The notes beneath the pieces are model-generated. The model made no database searches. It was not told the origin of the DNA and was given only the letters and a program-made list of their open reading frames with translations. Below, piece after piece: positions 1 to 14,045 of a stretch of 64,000 nucleotides of DNA (positions are counted from its first letter, which is position 1; every line of letters starts with the position of its first letter). This DNA is from Sepiola atlantica. Taxonomy: Eukaryota > Mollusca > Cephalopoda > Sepiida > Sepiolidae. Where the stretch lies: contig OY744532.1 of the NCBI GenBank assembly GCA_963556195.1, positions 78,972,234 to 79,036,233 of the forward strand. Direction: 5' to 3'. Position numbers and translations under genes: made by a program.

Positions 1-530
1 CGTCAAGAAACATAAGTGTAAAATAAAAAAGTTCTTATTAAAGTAAAAAATATATTAGTGAACATTTATAAAATAATTTTTTATGCATTTTTAATATAAA
101 AAAAAATGATAAATGTTTTCTCTTCAAAGTAAACAATACGTCTAATGCGTACGACGATTTGATGTAAACAGTATAAAGAATTATTATAAGTACTAGCAAA
201 GATTTGCTCCTACCGGTCGCATATTTTTGCTGGTTGTTTAATTTTATTACTCTCACTCTCTCTCTTTCTCTCTCTCTATTTCTCTCTTTCTATTTCTTGA
301 AATAGAACTTTGTGTGTGTTCGAATAATCAGAGGGCGGCTAACCAAATGTTAGCATGGCCGCCGGCTATTCCATCATATTCCATTACAATCTAATTTAAT
401 TACGTAACTCAATTATATAGATTAAAAATAAACAATGTCTTTAATTAATTCTATTTATAATTTTTATTAAGATTATTATCGAAGAAAATATTTTTAATAC
501 ATCTTGAAATCTGAAAAAACCCCAATCATA
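1..530. other. AT-rich intergenic stretch, no gene seen
   Basis: No supported gene. It holds a short (CT)n tract at about 250-296 and a hairpin at about 334-363 (GCTAAC facing GTTAGC inside GGC/GCC ends). At about 196-241 there is a small palindromic motif, AGCAAA...TTTGCT, which recurs at about 33,017-33,055. Confidence 0.6.
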
Positions 531-865
531 AGTGTATATTGTCGTATATTAATTTATTAGAAGCTTTTAAACACATTAATTATGTAAATTTGAAAGACGC
601 GTTATGTTTGCGAAAGCTTTAGAATGAGTATATAAAGCAGCTGATAAGTAGATATCATGAGTGTATATTAATTTATCAGACGCTATAAAACAAATTATTA
701 GTTATGTAAATTTGAAAGACGCGTGGTGTTTTGGAATGGGTATATAGGAGCTGATAAGTAGATATAAAAAGAGAACGATCCAAACTAATAATATAGTTTC
801 GGCTTCATGTAGATATAAAAAGAGAGCGATCAAAACAAATAATATTGTTTCGGCTTCAGACTGAG
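531..865. repeat. diverged tandem repeats, two unit types
   Basis: A unit of roughly 110-125 bp occurs twice (about 531-655 and 660-765), sharing 'atgtaaatttgaaagacgcg' and 'gctgataagtagatat'. It runs into a second duplication of about 60 bp (about 755-860) sharing 'agatataaaaagagarcgat' and 'gtttcggcttca'. Copies are clearly diverged, so the duplication is not recent. No coding potential seen. Confidence 0.7.
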
Positions 866-1028
866 ATATACTTAATCTCCATTATAATTAGATGTTCGGT
901 CGGCGTAAAAGGAACGCTAAAAATGTCGGAACATTTATTTCTAATACTATTTTTACGTACTTTTGAATAATGAGTTTTAAAAAGGTTCAAGAAGTTCTGA
1001 TATTGATAAGGACACTGTGTTTGTACAG

Positions 1029-1290
1029 GGTTCCTCGCCATTTAAATAGATTGCCTGCCAGGCTCTCCCAGGGATGTGTTTGATGTCCACAGCATCCATA
1101 TCGCGCTTTACTACATCGCAGTACTGCAGCCGTGACCGCCCCGTGGGTCTCCTTCTTAGAGGCTAACTCTTCCATACAAGAGATCTTTGGGAATGCGGCC
1201 AACTGGCATACGGTGGGCGTCGCCCAACCAATATAGTCTGCGCTGTCTGAGCGGTGTGAACGTGCTGGGCACACCTGCTCGAGACTACAC
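1029..1290 (-). pseudogene. non-LTR retrotransposon (LINE) RT C-terminal fragment
   Basis: Reading the minus strand across one frameshift gives the C-terminal block found in many invertebrate LINE reverse transcriptases: RRLYWLGDAHRM, then GRIPKDLLYG, then RSRLQYCDVVKRDM and WQAI. Known family pattern: R.RWLGH..RM..RIPK.LLYGEL....R..GRP.LRYKDV.KRD. The frame changes near plus position 1160, inside the segment between the LLYG and CDVVKRDM blocks. No catalytic palm motif lies upstream, so this is a 5'-truncated dead copy. Confidence 0.75.
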
Positions 1291-1499
1291 CTCAGTAATA
1301 ATCCAAAGATATTAAAAAATATAAAACAATTGTATGAGTTAAAATTCAACTGTTGATTTTATAGTGTATTATCAATCGTTTTAGACAGATATTTCATCTA
1401 TATACCATCAAAATTTATAGTGTTTTTGGTGTTTTTCTGTTCGTACTGAAATAGAAACACGTAATTGGTTGACAAAAAAGGAATAGGCAGAGTACACAT

Positions 1500-1560
1500 T
1501 ACAAAGGTAGTAGTTTTTACGATGTCTATACCAGAGTTCGAATCTCACCTAAGTCTTTTT
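1500..1560 (+). other. tRNA-like SINE relic (weak)
   Basis: Contains 'gagttcgaatctc', close to a Pol III box B (GGTTCGANTCC), followed by a T-run at about 1554-1562. Upstream box A is poor. Could be a decayed tRNA-derived SINE head; low certainty. Confidence 0.3.
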
Positions 1561-1718
1561 TTTATATTAACGGTCACCGCTTATCAAGGGCCAAAGGCCA
1601 CTCGAGGATAACGGTTAAAGAGGTTTACTAGAGGATAGGGGTTTAGATAGTTTGACTGGTTGATGGTGAGACAACATCGCGTTGACCGGCACGATGGTTG
1701 TAGTAGAACATAAATTGA

Positions 1719-1935
1719 TTATTTACGGGGACGGTTCAACAATAACTTGTTTACATTGAACTTGAAGACGACAGGGGAGCAGGCTCGCGGCACTGTGTTC
1801 CACAAACGGGTAGTTCTTGGAAAGAAGCTCTGCCCATGGAAGTTTCGTTTCGTCTTGGGCCCGCAGAGGGGAAAAAGGGACATCATTGACAGTCTAAACG
1901 ATTTTTTAAAACTGGATACGTGTTTTATAAATTGA
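1719..1935 (-). pseudogene. LINE RT extreme C-terminal fragment
   Basis: Minus-strand translation shows the near-terminal LINE motif: GQSFFPRTTRLWNTVPRACS followed by FKFNVNKLLL. This matches the conserved SFFPRT.RLWNSLP...FK..VNR.L tail of CR1/Jockey-type elements. No RT core is present. Related tails lie at 3,060-3,480 (+), 22,905-22,990 (-) and 40,450-40,690 (+). Confidence 0.7.
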
Positions 1936-1939
1936 AAGA

Positions 1940-2469
1940 AATTAACATGGCATAATAACATTATATTGTTTTTAAAACTAAGTAACCCGTTGTTGATGTA
2001 GACATAAAAAATATTCGACATTAGTTGCAAGCGAATTATTTTTGCTTAAAAACATTTTGGGTAATAAAAATACTCAAATTGATTCATCGTAGTTACTTAC
2101 TCTCTAATGCAAGTCGTAAGAAACGTATTTTTTCAACGAAATTTCAAAAATATTATCTTCGTACTAGCCATAAAACGGTAGAAGCTAATTAAAGATAGAC
2201 ACTGACATAAATAGGTACTGTACCAACGCCGCTCAAGGAACTAGTTTGATTAAAAAAAAATGAATAAAAACAGACACAATACCGCAGAAAATTGAAAGTT
2301 TTTGTTTTCTACGGTCCCCGTCAAACACTTTTCCGCAGTTAAAAATAAGTTATTTTTACTCGGCTTGAAATATTTGTACTATATTGTTAATCAATCTGGA
2401 AGGAGCATATATTTGTTAATATATGCAAACAAGAGGTCCTCATGGTTACGACGTACATATGTTCCGAAC
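1940..2469. other. AT-rich stretch without gene
   Basis: No gene, RNA or strong repeat recognised. An 11-bp sequence at 2,444-2,454 (ggttacgacgt) recurs inverted at 2,645-2,655, bracketing the U2-headed element that follows; this may be chance. Confidence 0.5.
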
Positions 2470-2645
2470 GCTTGATGTTTTGGTTAGAAGAAAAAGTGCA
2501 GTATCTGTTCTGATACTACACTGGATTTGTTATTTCTTTGTTCCGTAAGGAGAAAGCATTCTAGACTGAGGTAATTTTTTTTCCTAATCTAGAGTGCCCC
2601 TTTTGTCTAACTCTGCCTGCGTCGTGAGGCAAGTAAATAGGGACA
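2470..2645 (+). mobile_element. U2-snRNA-headed SINE, subfamily B, diverged copy
   Basis: The 5' part matches the first ~45 nt of U2 snRNA in decayed form: 'ttttggttag', then 'aaagtgcagtatctgttctg' (U2: ttttggctaag, then tcaagtgtagtatctgttct). After the head it leaves U2 entirely and ends in 'aagtaaataggga', shared with the copy at 35,131-35,340. No Sm-site context of a real U2 gene follows. Inference: snRNA-headed SINE, inactive copy. Confidence 0.6.
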
Positions 2646-3059
2646 CGTCGTAACCGGATTGTCGATGTAAATCGCAACTCGAAATGCACTTTTTTCTTTT
2701 CGTTATGGAAATCGCTCATGACAAAGCATTAAGCCACTTGATGTAAAGAGCTAAAAATACTACTTCAAGATCAACAACTAGCCAACGATAAGTGTTATGG
2801 ATAGATTCTGACACAGAAAACAGCAATTCTTCCTCCTTTGTCAGAAACATCGCTCATGGGATGTAAGGAATAAAGGACAAAATAATGGAAGCGAGAGTTA
2901 CGAGGCTGCCGAAAGTAAACCCAAGGTCCACTTTCTATTCTCCTTATATATGATAAATACAAATGTCAGCTACTTATTCTATGACAGTGATGAACATAAT
3001 TTAGGACATTTAAACACAACATTTCTATGATATGGGCACTAGGACACACGCACGTAAGA

Positions 3060-3480
3060 CAAGAGCTAGACATGTTCAACGATGGAATACTGCTGTGATG
3101 TCTATGGAGGTGCCGCACACAGCACTATTTCCTGCTTTGACAGAGTTCAAACTCGACTTAAAAATCTAGTGGGGATGATCTCTTCCTTTCTCTACAACTC
3201 CGTTATTTCCATAGAAGGTGTTCGACTGTGCTTCAGTCTCTTATTCTTCATTGTAAGACATTCACAGCAAGAACTCGTCTTACACCACAAGTACACATAC
3301 TTTTCTATCTTCCTCCATTTGCATAGCGCCAGAGTTTCTTTGCAAGGGCTTTTCGTCTGTGAAACACATTACCGTGGGACTACTTCCCTGCTTATTACAA
3401 CTTTATCGTCTTCAAATCCAATGTCAGCAAATTCTTTTCATGAACTGCCCCATAAGCAATCAAACGTAGTTCATACCATT
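3060..3480 (+). pseudogene. LINE RT C-terminal fragment (CR1/Jockey-like)
   Basis: Open for about 136 codons from 3,082. The start reads MEYCCDVYGGAAHST...DRVQ, matching the conserved RP.MEYC.HVWGGA..S.L..LDRVQ.R block after the RT core. The remainder (VRLCFSLLFF..., then NPMSANSFHELP) is a degraded version of the LSLFYRYYHG and FKS.VNRFL tail. Function if intact would be thumb/connection of an RT; here it is a fragment without palm motifs. The ATG is an internal methionine, not a real start. Confidence 0.7.
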
Positions 3481-3489
3481 GATCAGTGT

Positions 3490-3900
3490 TAGTACTCCTA
3501 TAGTGTTCCGCATCGTAATGCTGGCGATGATCATTCCTTTCTCATTAATCCTCATCCTCGGGTGGCACTTGGTCTTGATAAGATATGAGCTAAATAGTAA
3601 AAAGAAAGGTGAATTAATTGTAATAATAAAATTAAACTGGGAATAGAAAACAGAAAATCCAGAGCGGAATGTAAACAACGCACCAGCCGATTTGCAATTG
3701 TTGGTGACGACGTATTCCTCCGCCACGCTCAACAAACTAGTTTTTCCCCGCAAAGTTCGTACTAATATTTGCAGCACAAACATAGAAAGGCGGAACAGGA
3801 TTTATTTAATCGTTTATGGGTACCGCGTTGTAACCAGGAAACGCCGTAGGGAGAGACCGTCGCAACCCGGTGATCGCATGTACACTAATATTTCGACTGC
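3490..3900. other. unassigned sequence between LINE fragment and minisatellite
   Basis: No gene or repeat recognised on either strand. Base composition is less AT-rich near 3,700-3,900. Confidence 0.4.
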
Positions 3901-3904
3901 GTGT

Positions 3905-4005
3905 ACTGAGCAAGATTGTGAAAGAGAAAGATAGAAATAGATATATAGTTTAATAGATAAATAGACATAATTGAATAGATAGATAGATAGAGAGCGAGTG
4001 AGAGT

Positions 4006-4054
<49 letters not shown>

Positions 4055-4143
4055 AGATAGAAATAGATATATAGTTTAATAGATAAATAGACATAATTGG
4101 ATAGATAGATAGATAGATAGATAGATAGAGAGCGAACGAGAGT

Positions 4144-4175
<32 letters not shown>

Positions 4176-4271
4176 AAGAGAAAGATAGAAATAGATATAT
4201 AGTTTAATAGATAAATAGACATAATTGGATAGATAGATAGATAGATAGATAGATAGAGAGCGAACGAGAGT

Positions 4272-4305
<34 letters not shown>

Positions 4306-4380
4306 AAAAGAGAAAGATAGAAATAGATGTATAGTTTAATAGATAAATAGACATAATTGATTAGATAGATAGATAGATAG

Positions 4381-4414
<34 letters not shown>

Positions 4415-4425
4415 GGCGAGAGAGA
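3905..4425. repeat. complex minisatellite (GATA)n/(GA)n, ~126-132 bp period
   Basis: The block 'atagaaatagat' + 'atatagtttaatagat' begins at 3,931, 4,057, 4,185 and 4,317, giving periods of 126, 128 and 132 bp. Each unit contains a (GATA)n run, then 'gagcga', then a (GA)n run. Length change between copies lies mainly in the simple-sequence parts, so slippage is nested inside a larger tandem unit. Open frames here are translation artefacts. Confidence 0.9.
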
Positions 4426-4744
4426 CAGAGACAGGGAGAAAGGTCGTAAAAAGGTATGTGAGCATTTGCATCTCAGCATAAGATGTAAGTTTATTGCATA
4501 TGCTTAAAAGAATTATATGCCCCGAGAGCCAGGTTAAACATTTCCTGACCTGGTACTAAACTACCGCAACCACCCTTAGGCAAGGGGTTCACCCGATCAC
4601 ACTCCGGATTTTATATTTCCCAGTCGGTTCAACTTAAAACAAAAGTTTTTTTTCTCCGTCTACCCTATTTTCTAACCATACCAGCAACTCAAAATCTATC
4701 TTCCTGGGTGTGACCTTTAACTGCATTCGGTGGCTTTATTTACC

Positions 4745-5130
4745 CCCTTGGAAGTTAGACACAAGGTCAGGTGAGGTTTTGAGAAGTAAACGCACTAGAT
4801 TAGCGCACTCTTGCCTAAATAAAAATACCTAAGCCGCATTGTCGGCATTCCCCGTAGGGACGTATCAGGAGATTAGCAATAAACTAACCCCTTCTCAGAG
4901 AGAAAGTAAAGCCTGGGAGGGTGGACCTCTTAGGACTACCCAGGACCATACCCCAGCCCGACAGAGAGCAAAGCCACACCAGCATGGCCCAGACCCTGGC
5001 GAACTGATTGTCGAGGACGAATCCTTGACTGGTATGAAAAACTTGGTGGTGACGACCCAATCTGTGAGCTTTGATAGTCACACCTTAGATACGATTACTT
5101 CCAGATCCATTCTAACCAAGTATGGGAATA
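4745..5130 (-). mobile_element. SINE body related to U2-headed SINE, no U2 head
   Basis: On the minus strand this copy shares the body of the U2-headed SINE. Common blocks (plus-strand reading) are 'gttagacacaaggtcag', 'gtcggcattccc', 'gcaataaactaac', then 'gcctgggagggtggacctc'. Where the U2 head should be, a different segment is found ('gattgtcgaggacgaatc', 'actggtatgaa'), shared with the second copy at 5,464-5,720. It is therefore a sister family with another head, or a mosaic. Confidence 0.6.
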
Positions 5131-5418
5131 ACTGGTAGGGTTCTATTTATGGATTAAACAACATCTGTCCCAGGTATAACACAGAAACTGAATTCGGTAG
5201 TGATGTTTTAGTTTAAAAGTGCGGGGAGTGTGAGGTCAATCCTTAGTTACCTCTACTCCCACGCCCACTCTGACTCGGAGTGGTAGCACCTGTCAAATAT
5301 AGATCTATCAGTTAAATAGAATCTATCGTTTACAGACTGCTTGTTTGCAAATACACCTACAAAATGTATTAAGCTACAAACCAATCGTATATAAGTATAT
5401 TTATTTACTTCGTCTGCA

Positions 5419-5463
5419 GGGCGTTAGGGTTAGAATTAGGGTTAGGGTTAGGGTTAGGGTCAG
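5419..5463 (+). repeat. interstitial TTAGGG telomere-like tract
   Basis: About seven hexamers, four or five of them perfect TTAGGG, with variants (TTAGAA, TCAGGT) at the edges. Sits directly at the end of the SINE-like copy that follows. Too short for a telomere. Confidence 0.8.
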
Positions 5464-5720
5464 GTTGAGTTTTGAAAAGCCAGCGCACTAGGTGAAATGA
5501 ACTTCGGCTTTCAAAATATGCCTGATCCGCCACGTCGGCATTCCTCGATAGGGGTACCTCAGGAGATTAGCAATAACCTAACACCTTCTCAGAGGAAAGA
5601 TATAACCTGTGAAGGTGGAACTTCTACCACTGAACAGAACCATACCGTAGCCCGACAATAGCAAAGCGAGTGTCGGACTGATTGTCGAGATGTATCTACG
5701 ACTAGTATGAACAACACCTA
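5464..5720 (-). mobile_element. second headless SINE copy
   Basis: Same block order as the 4,745-5,130 element: 'gtcggcattcctcgata', 'ggagattagcaata', 'cctaacaccttctcagagg', 'aggtggaacttctacc', then 'gattgtcgaga' and 'actagtatgaa'. Substantially diverged from the first copy, so both are old. Lies on the same strand. Confidence 0.6.
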
Positions 5721-6029
5721 CTCAAGATCCGGCATGAAATAATCTAATAGACGTTGGCATACAGTGAAATCCAACATACACCAAATAACAATAGTTGAAT
5801 GGTTATTTGGGTTTCAACTATACATGCTAACGAAACCAAATGGCGTTTGCGTGACAGTTTGCAGCTTTTATGACTAATTAATTAGCTCAAAATACTTTTG
5901 TGTTTAGTGCAATATTTCTCTTTTTTGCTTGGTTTTGTTTTTACTGCAGGTTTCAAATTCTCCTCGGCAGGCTTTAAGTTTACCTGAGTTACTTGCCCCA
6001 ATTCCACCCCTTGTACTTATTAAAGATCG

Positions 6030-6640
6030 GCGTGAATTGAAAAGCAGGAAGACTAGTACGGTCTCGTGTAAGCCCTATATTCACATATTTCTCCACATGG
6101 TTTTTGAAGCCGTTGATTGATTCTGGATTTCCTAACTTCTCATGTAGTCTGTTCCAATGCTTTATGGTACGTCCACTAAAAGAAACTGGGGTTGTACTTA
6201 CAGTCTAGCACGCAGAGTAAACAGCTTCAACATATGACACCTTGTTTACTCATAACTAAAAATGATGAATACAAAAATTCTTCGTATCTACTTCTTCATC
6301 ACCACGCAGAAGAATAAATGCTTTAATGAGGTCATCGTTTAATCTTTTTTTCCAAAATAATTAAATTCATCTTTTCCAGTCTCTGTTATAATGACAGGTG
6401 CCTTTGTTCAGACACGATTATTGCATGGCCTTTCATTGCACCTTTTCAAACTTTTGAATATCCCTTTACAATGCCTATGCTTTCACAGCATATTCCAGAT
6501 ATAGTCGCACTAATGATTTTCTTGCTTTTATGTGTTATTGCTCTCTTGATATCTGAACGCCTAATATTTAATAAGTCATCTGCGGTGGTTATTGATTCCA
6601 CACTTATCTCAGTATGGTATCAAATTCAGTCGCTCTGGAT
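6030..6640 (-). pseudogene. LINE RT C-terminal region, frameshifted (CR1/L2-like)
   Basis: Minus-strand frames read in order: LVRLYLEYAVKA, then DIQKFEKVQ, then LIKAFILLRGDEEVD, then TRCHMLKLFTLRAR, then RTIKHWNRLHEKLGNPESIN and GFKNHVEK. These match the family order RP.LEYA..VW...DI..LE.VQRRAT / DLI..FK...G.D.VD / TRGHS.KL / WN.LP..VV.A.S...FK..LD. Several stops and frame changes interrupt it. No catalytic domain remains. Confidence 0.7.
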
Positions 6641-6689
6641 CAGCCTAGCTAAACATATCTCTAGAAACCCCAAATTATGATTAAAACTT

Positions 6690-7004
6690 TAGTGCGTGAT
6701 ATGTAGTAATTCGAAGATAAAGATTCGGTAAATCAAATTTTAGCGAATTGTGAAAAAGTACTCGGGAAATATCAACCTGCAGGTGACAATTGTTTAGCTA
6801 AACGTATATCACCAACTTAATTTTCTAGGTATACCATTTAACAAATCGATATAAATGAACATTTTGTCATGAATTCCATATTTGGTGTTTAATCGATAGT
6901 AATCCGAAAATCTAGAAAATAGATTCTCAAATCTTTTTGATGATCATGAAAAATGCTCTGGCAATATCGACTCCAGTGTGATCATTCTGTTGCTGCTGCT
7001 GTTG
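6690..7004. other. flank of the ATC array, no gene
   Basis: AT-rich, nothing recognised. The last ~15 bp (tgctgctgctgttg) are CTG-type units leading into the array. Confidence 0.5.
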
Positions 7005-10082
<3,078 letters not shown>

Positions 10083-11030
10083 TAGTTTATAATGTGCTCG
10101 GTCTAAGCTTATTGGCCCTGAATCACTGGCGAAACTCGTATATTCAACGTTGTCCTATAATTACGATGTTATTTTCTGTCCTGACTCGACGTGGTGGACG
10201 ACTGCGACCTTCAAAGTCTCTCCGAAATCGACGTTGATTTTAGGAAACCAATTTCGTTGCGAAGTAGACCTCTCTAATCTTGATCCTCTTGTTGCCTGTT
10301 TTATTTAACCTGAAAATCAGAAGACCGGGTTCATAGAAATGATAGCGATAATAAAATATAATGGATATATAGTTTTTGACCACCCTGTACATCTTACACA
10401 TTCAACCATATTCATCTTACACATCCATCCAAGCTGTACAAGTTCGCAGGCAATGCCGTTTTGTTTTTTCATCAGATAATTCTCTTAAGTGTTACGAGTC
10501 AATAAACCACTTAGAAATACTTTTTTTTTCCAATATAGTGATTTTAAGTTTCCCAACTAAATTCATTTGCAGTGGATATTTAAGATCAATAATTGATAGC
10601 CGAGAGGGAAGGCGAGAGGCGTCAAGCAATACGATTGTTGTCCTCTTTTATATAAACGTTGTGGTTTTACGTGTTTTAATAAATGCCCTCATATAACACA
10701 ATCGCTAAATCCGAGTTCGAATTAGGTTTATCCTCGCGAAGTTATTTAAAAGCTAAATCCGAACAGAGAGCTCAATGCAAAATACAACGAAATATAATGA
10801 TAGAATTGAACATTGATAACATTGAAAAATTTATATTTAAGATAGAAATAAATTTATTTCGAGCGACAACATCGGTCACTTAAGATTCCATGGTTTGAAA
10901 CTATACAGAATAATCGAAATCCTGTCAGATGTTTGTAAAATGATGAACTAAAATTAAAGATTTAATTTCAAATAAAGTCACGTGAGGGATACAACAAAAC
11001 GTACAAACTTCTCGACGTAATTTTCACAGG
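10083..11030. other. unassigned stretch
   Basis: No gene, SINE or LINE recognised. Short frames (10,376-10,696 and 10,683-10,883, plus) have no family resemblance or codon structure that persuades me. Confidence 0.5.
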
Positions 11031-11031
11031 T

Positions 11032-11385
11032 AACTAGAATTAGAACAAATACATTGAAGACATTGCCAAGGCTGCTGCTAAGAAGGTGTGCTCCCTCTAT
11101 CAAGCTAGTAAACTCTCACACCTGACATTATCTATATCTCTACAAAGCCACCATTCGCCCATGCATGGAGTATTGTTGCCACATCTGGGCTGGTGCATCA
11201 TGCACTAGTCTCTCACTCTTGACAACGTCCAAAAAAGAGTCGCCAACTTAATAGGTCCCTCACCATCCACTAAGCTCCAGCGCCTGCCCCATCACCACAA
11301 TGTGGCATCCTTGTGCCTGTTTTACAAATACTTCAATCGATTGTGCTCCGATGAACTCGCTGTCCTGGTGTCCCCCTCGACGGTC
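11032..11385 (+). pseudogene. LINE post-RT segment, first copy
   Basis: Encodes a degraded C-terminal LINE segment: YIEDIAKAAAKKV, then DNVQKRVANLIGPS, then ASLCLFYKYFNRLCSDEL. It is repeated at 11,943-12,300, about 910 bp downstream, with the same order. At about 11,380-11,390 it fuses in frame into RT sequence that should lie upstream of it in a normal element. Confidence 0.8.
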
Positions 11386-11829
11386 ATCTCTGAACGCATA
11401 TATCATACACTGGACAAGGCAGGTAAGTCTAGGGTAGTAGCGCTTGATATATCCAAGGCCTTTGATAAGGTATGGAATAAAGGACCTCTAAAAATACGGT
11501 CATATGGTATTACTGTGCAAACATTTAATATAATTAGATCCTTCCTAACCAAAAGAAAGATCCAGGTTGTTCTCGATGGCCGTTCATCTAAGCAATATGA
11601 CATAAATGCTAGTGTACCCCAGGGATCTATCCTTGGACCTTTATTGTTCCTGATCTTCATAAACGACCTCCCTGATAACATTGATTTTGAGATAGGTATA
11701 TTTGCTGACGACACCACGCTTTACTCTCGTCATGTTGTCAAAACAGACGCCGTAATATCCGAGAAAATGGCCGAATCCTTAGAAAATGACCTCAAAGCTG
11801 TAGTGGATTGGGGTAAAAAAAGTTTGTAA
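11386..11829 (+). pseudogene. LINE reverse transcriptase palm domain, CR1/Jockey type
   Basis: Clear RT motifs in order: RVVALDISKAFDKVW (motif A, first catalytic Asp), ASVPQGSILGPLLFLIFIND (motif B region) and IGIFADDTTLYS (motif C, F-A-D-D in place of Y-A-D-D). The frame is open but has no true start: it begins inside the fused C-terminal segment at 11,302. Role if intact: target-primed reverse transcription in the nucleus. The element lacks an endonuclease domain here and ends in a stop at 11,827-11,829, after which the homologous frame continues in another phase. Confidence 0.9.
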
Positions 11830-12540
11830 CTTTTTATGCCGCAAAGACAAAGCTACTTTCCTTCAACAAGAAACTTGCTCAACCACCGATTACAATGGCA
11901 AATAACACCCTACCTGAGAGTTCAAACTCCTCGGCCTAACATTCACAGGTACCATGAATTAAAACAAATACATTGAAGACATTGCCAAGCGTGCAGCAAA
12001 GTAGGTGGACTTCCTCGACCGTGCTTGTAAACTCCTCCCACCTGAAATTATCCTGTATCTCTACAAAGCAATCATCCGCCCATGCATAGAGTATTGTTGC
12101 CACATCTAAGTTGGTGCATCATCCACTAGCCTCTCCCTCTTAGACAACGTCCAAAAACAAGTCGCCAACTTAATAGGTCCCTCACTATCCACCAAGCTCC
12201 AGCTCCTGTCCCATCGCCGCAATGTTGCATCTTTAAGCTTGTTTTACAAATACTTTAATGGATTGTGCTCCGATGAACTGGCTGCTCTGGTGCCCCCTCG
12301 ACGTAAATACACTAGACTAATTCGACAATCGGAAAAATCCCATCCATTAACTGTGAATATCCCCCGATGAAACAAAGCTCTCTACTTCAGCAGCTTTTTT
12401 TCTCGTGCTGCCGGCCTCTGGACCTCCCTCCTTGCTCTCTGTTTCCCCGACTATACTGATATGCAGAGGTTTAAGACTAATGTAAACAGACATCTCGCTA
12501 CACACCTACCGACTTAGAATGACACGCAAAACCTACGCCA
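11830..12540 (+). pseudogene. LINE RT C-terminal region, second copy, frameshifted
   Basis: Continues the RT in other phases: VTFYAAKTKLLSFNKKLAQ, then blocks parallel to 11,032-11,385 (IEDIAK, 'cccatgcatagagtattgtt', DNVQK), then SHPLTVNIP, AAFFLVLPASGPP and TNVNRHLATH. This matches the SFFPRAAGLWNSLP...FK.NVNRHL ending of the family. Multiple stops. Low-complexity and AT-rich sequence follows from about 12,600. Confidence 0.8.
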
Positions 12541-12726
12541 TAATTCTAAGTAGCCCTTACGTCTACAGTGACGGCCTGCCTTGTTTAGGGTGAAATATGT
12601 TAAAAAATTCAGATGGCAAAGTCCGAAATCCGATGTATTAGAGGATAAATTAGAATAAAGTCATTTATAAAGTATTTGGGGGAAGTGTCAAAGCAAATAG
12701 CATATTTTTTTTATAAAGGTTGGTGT

Positions 12727-12850
12727 TTGTATATATTTATATATTTGTATCTACAGGATCTACTGCTAAACTAATTAACCGATCATCATGAACTTTGGAA
12801 CACAGCTGCTCGACCTTAGGGGTCCAAAATGTCAACTATATTCAATTTGA
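12727..12850 (+). repeat. dispersed repeat family C, diverged copy
   Basis: Shares 'tatatttgtat', 'acaggat', 'gaactttggaacacagctgc' with the opposite-strand copies at 48,257-48,465 and 53,556-53,757 and the plus copy at 40,812-40,996. Oldest-looking of the four. Confidence 0.6.
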
Positions 12851-12859
12851 TTTAGTTTC

Positions 12860-13695
12860 ATGCAAATTTACAGAACAATTTTGAGTTATGCCAAAAGCAA
12901 AACAAAAAAAAAGCAGTTTATTTTACGTATTAATGAGTTATTGTACCAGACTGAAGATATACATATTATGGTATGGCAGCACTGGGACATGATTAAAACA
13001 CTAAAAATGTATTTAGTCTAGAATGCCCTTTTAATCCTAAATTGAGAATCCATATGGACAGTCTGTAGCAGTGTTAGAGCATTTTCGAACTGTTTTCTGT
13101 CTACTAAAATAAATAGCACTATAAAGCATACATACACAGACGAACATATCCAAATATATGAAATCATATGAAAGATAACTTCACCAATATTAAACCCCCT
13201 CCACAAACGCAACAATGTGCACATACACATGCATAGAAAATTACAGGAGCCCAGAATAAGATAACACATGCCTACTTATGAGTTTATATGATATTGAAAC
13301 CTTGCATATTTTAGTCTATGTAAAAACAGAAAAAAGTTATATAAAAATTAATTATTGAAGAATAAAAGTTTTTTAATAAATACTTTTACATTATTTGTAA
13401 TTTAAAAGAAAAAGGAGAGTCTTCATGAATATAAATTGAGAATTAATTGATCCTAACAGAAAAAGAAAATGGTTATAATTTCCGATATGAAAGAAAAGCG
13501 GTCTATATTAAACTGTAGAGAATAAATAAATTGTTATGTAGGATAATTTCAATTTCAGCAACGTAGACATTTGTCAGTTATGAAGAGTTTGATTCTATAT
13601 CAGTTATACACTTCAATAAAATAAGAAAGCAGGGATGACATCTTATGCGTTTTGACATATATATCTGCAGTGATACATATATATAATGTCTGCAG

Positions 13696-13698
<3 letters not shown>
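12860..13698. other. unassigned stretch
   Basis: No gene recognised; a minus frame at 13,018-13,269 has no recognisable domain. Confidence 0.4.

Positions 13699-13699
<1 letters not shown>

Positions 13700-13762
<63 letters not shown>
13700..13762. repeat. (TA)n then (TG)n microsatellite
   Basis: (TA)n to about 13,748, (TG)n to about 13,762. It abuts the outer end of the inverted-repeat arm. The PLE frame 'LPRYTHTH' runs straight into it. Confidence 0.9.
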
Positions 13763-13792
13763 ATCGAGGCAGCATTTTTTCCTTAAGACAAG

Positions 13793-13949
13793 TATTATTA
13801 AAAATAACCGACAACTCTTGTCTGGATATTTTTGTATTGATCCCTTCAATTTTCCGGATTAAAGTCTTAATCTCGGATGAGAATTGGCTGATGAAACTGC
13901 CGTAATTTAGATTTTGGTCCAGAGTTCTTTCTGACCCATTTGTGTCCAT
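13793..13949 (-). pseudogene. PLE N-terminal-like fragment in the left arm
   Basis: Downstream of the PLE stop, the minus strand opens again: MDTNGSERTLDQNLNYGSF, SSEIKTLIRKIEGINTKISR, LSVIFNNTCLKEKMLPRYT. The ending resembles the N-terminal FN..CL...LLP.YT motif of PLE proteins. The right arm (14,530-14,686, plus) has the same frame up to VIFNN. Stop-then-N-terminus order fits the tandem or pseudo-LTR arrangement known for PLEs. Confidence 0.55.
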
Positions 13950-13955
13950 CTTCAG
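13928..13955 (-). ncRNA. hammerhead-like motif (relic)
   Basis: Minus strand: CTGAAGA at 13,949-13,955, a weak hairpin (GAC/GTC), then GAAA at 13,928-13,931. Sits between the PLE stop and the next N-terminus, where PLE hammerheads are known. The right-arm copy (14,524-14,551, plus) has CTAAAGA, a core change. Confidence 0.35.
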
Positions 13956-14045
13956 TGGAATAATGTCAATCAGGTAAAGACCTAGAGTGAGTTTATAATT
14001 AATTATGGCGGGAAAATCTTAATATGAACCTATATTTATTGGGTA

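Noticed and set aside
5419..5463. True telomere
   Set aside because: Only about seven imperfect hexamers, internal, with ordinary sequence on both sides.
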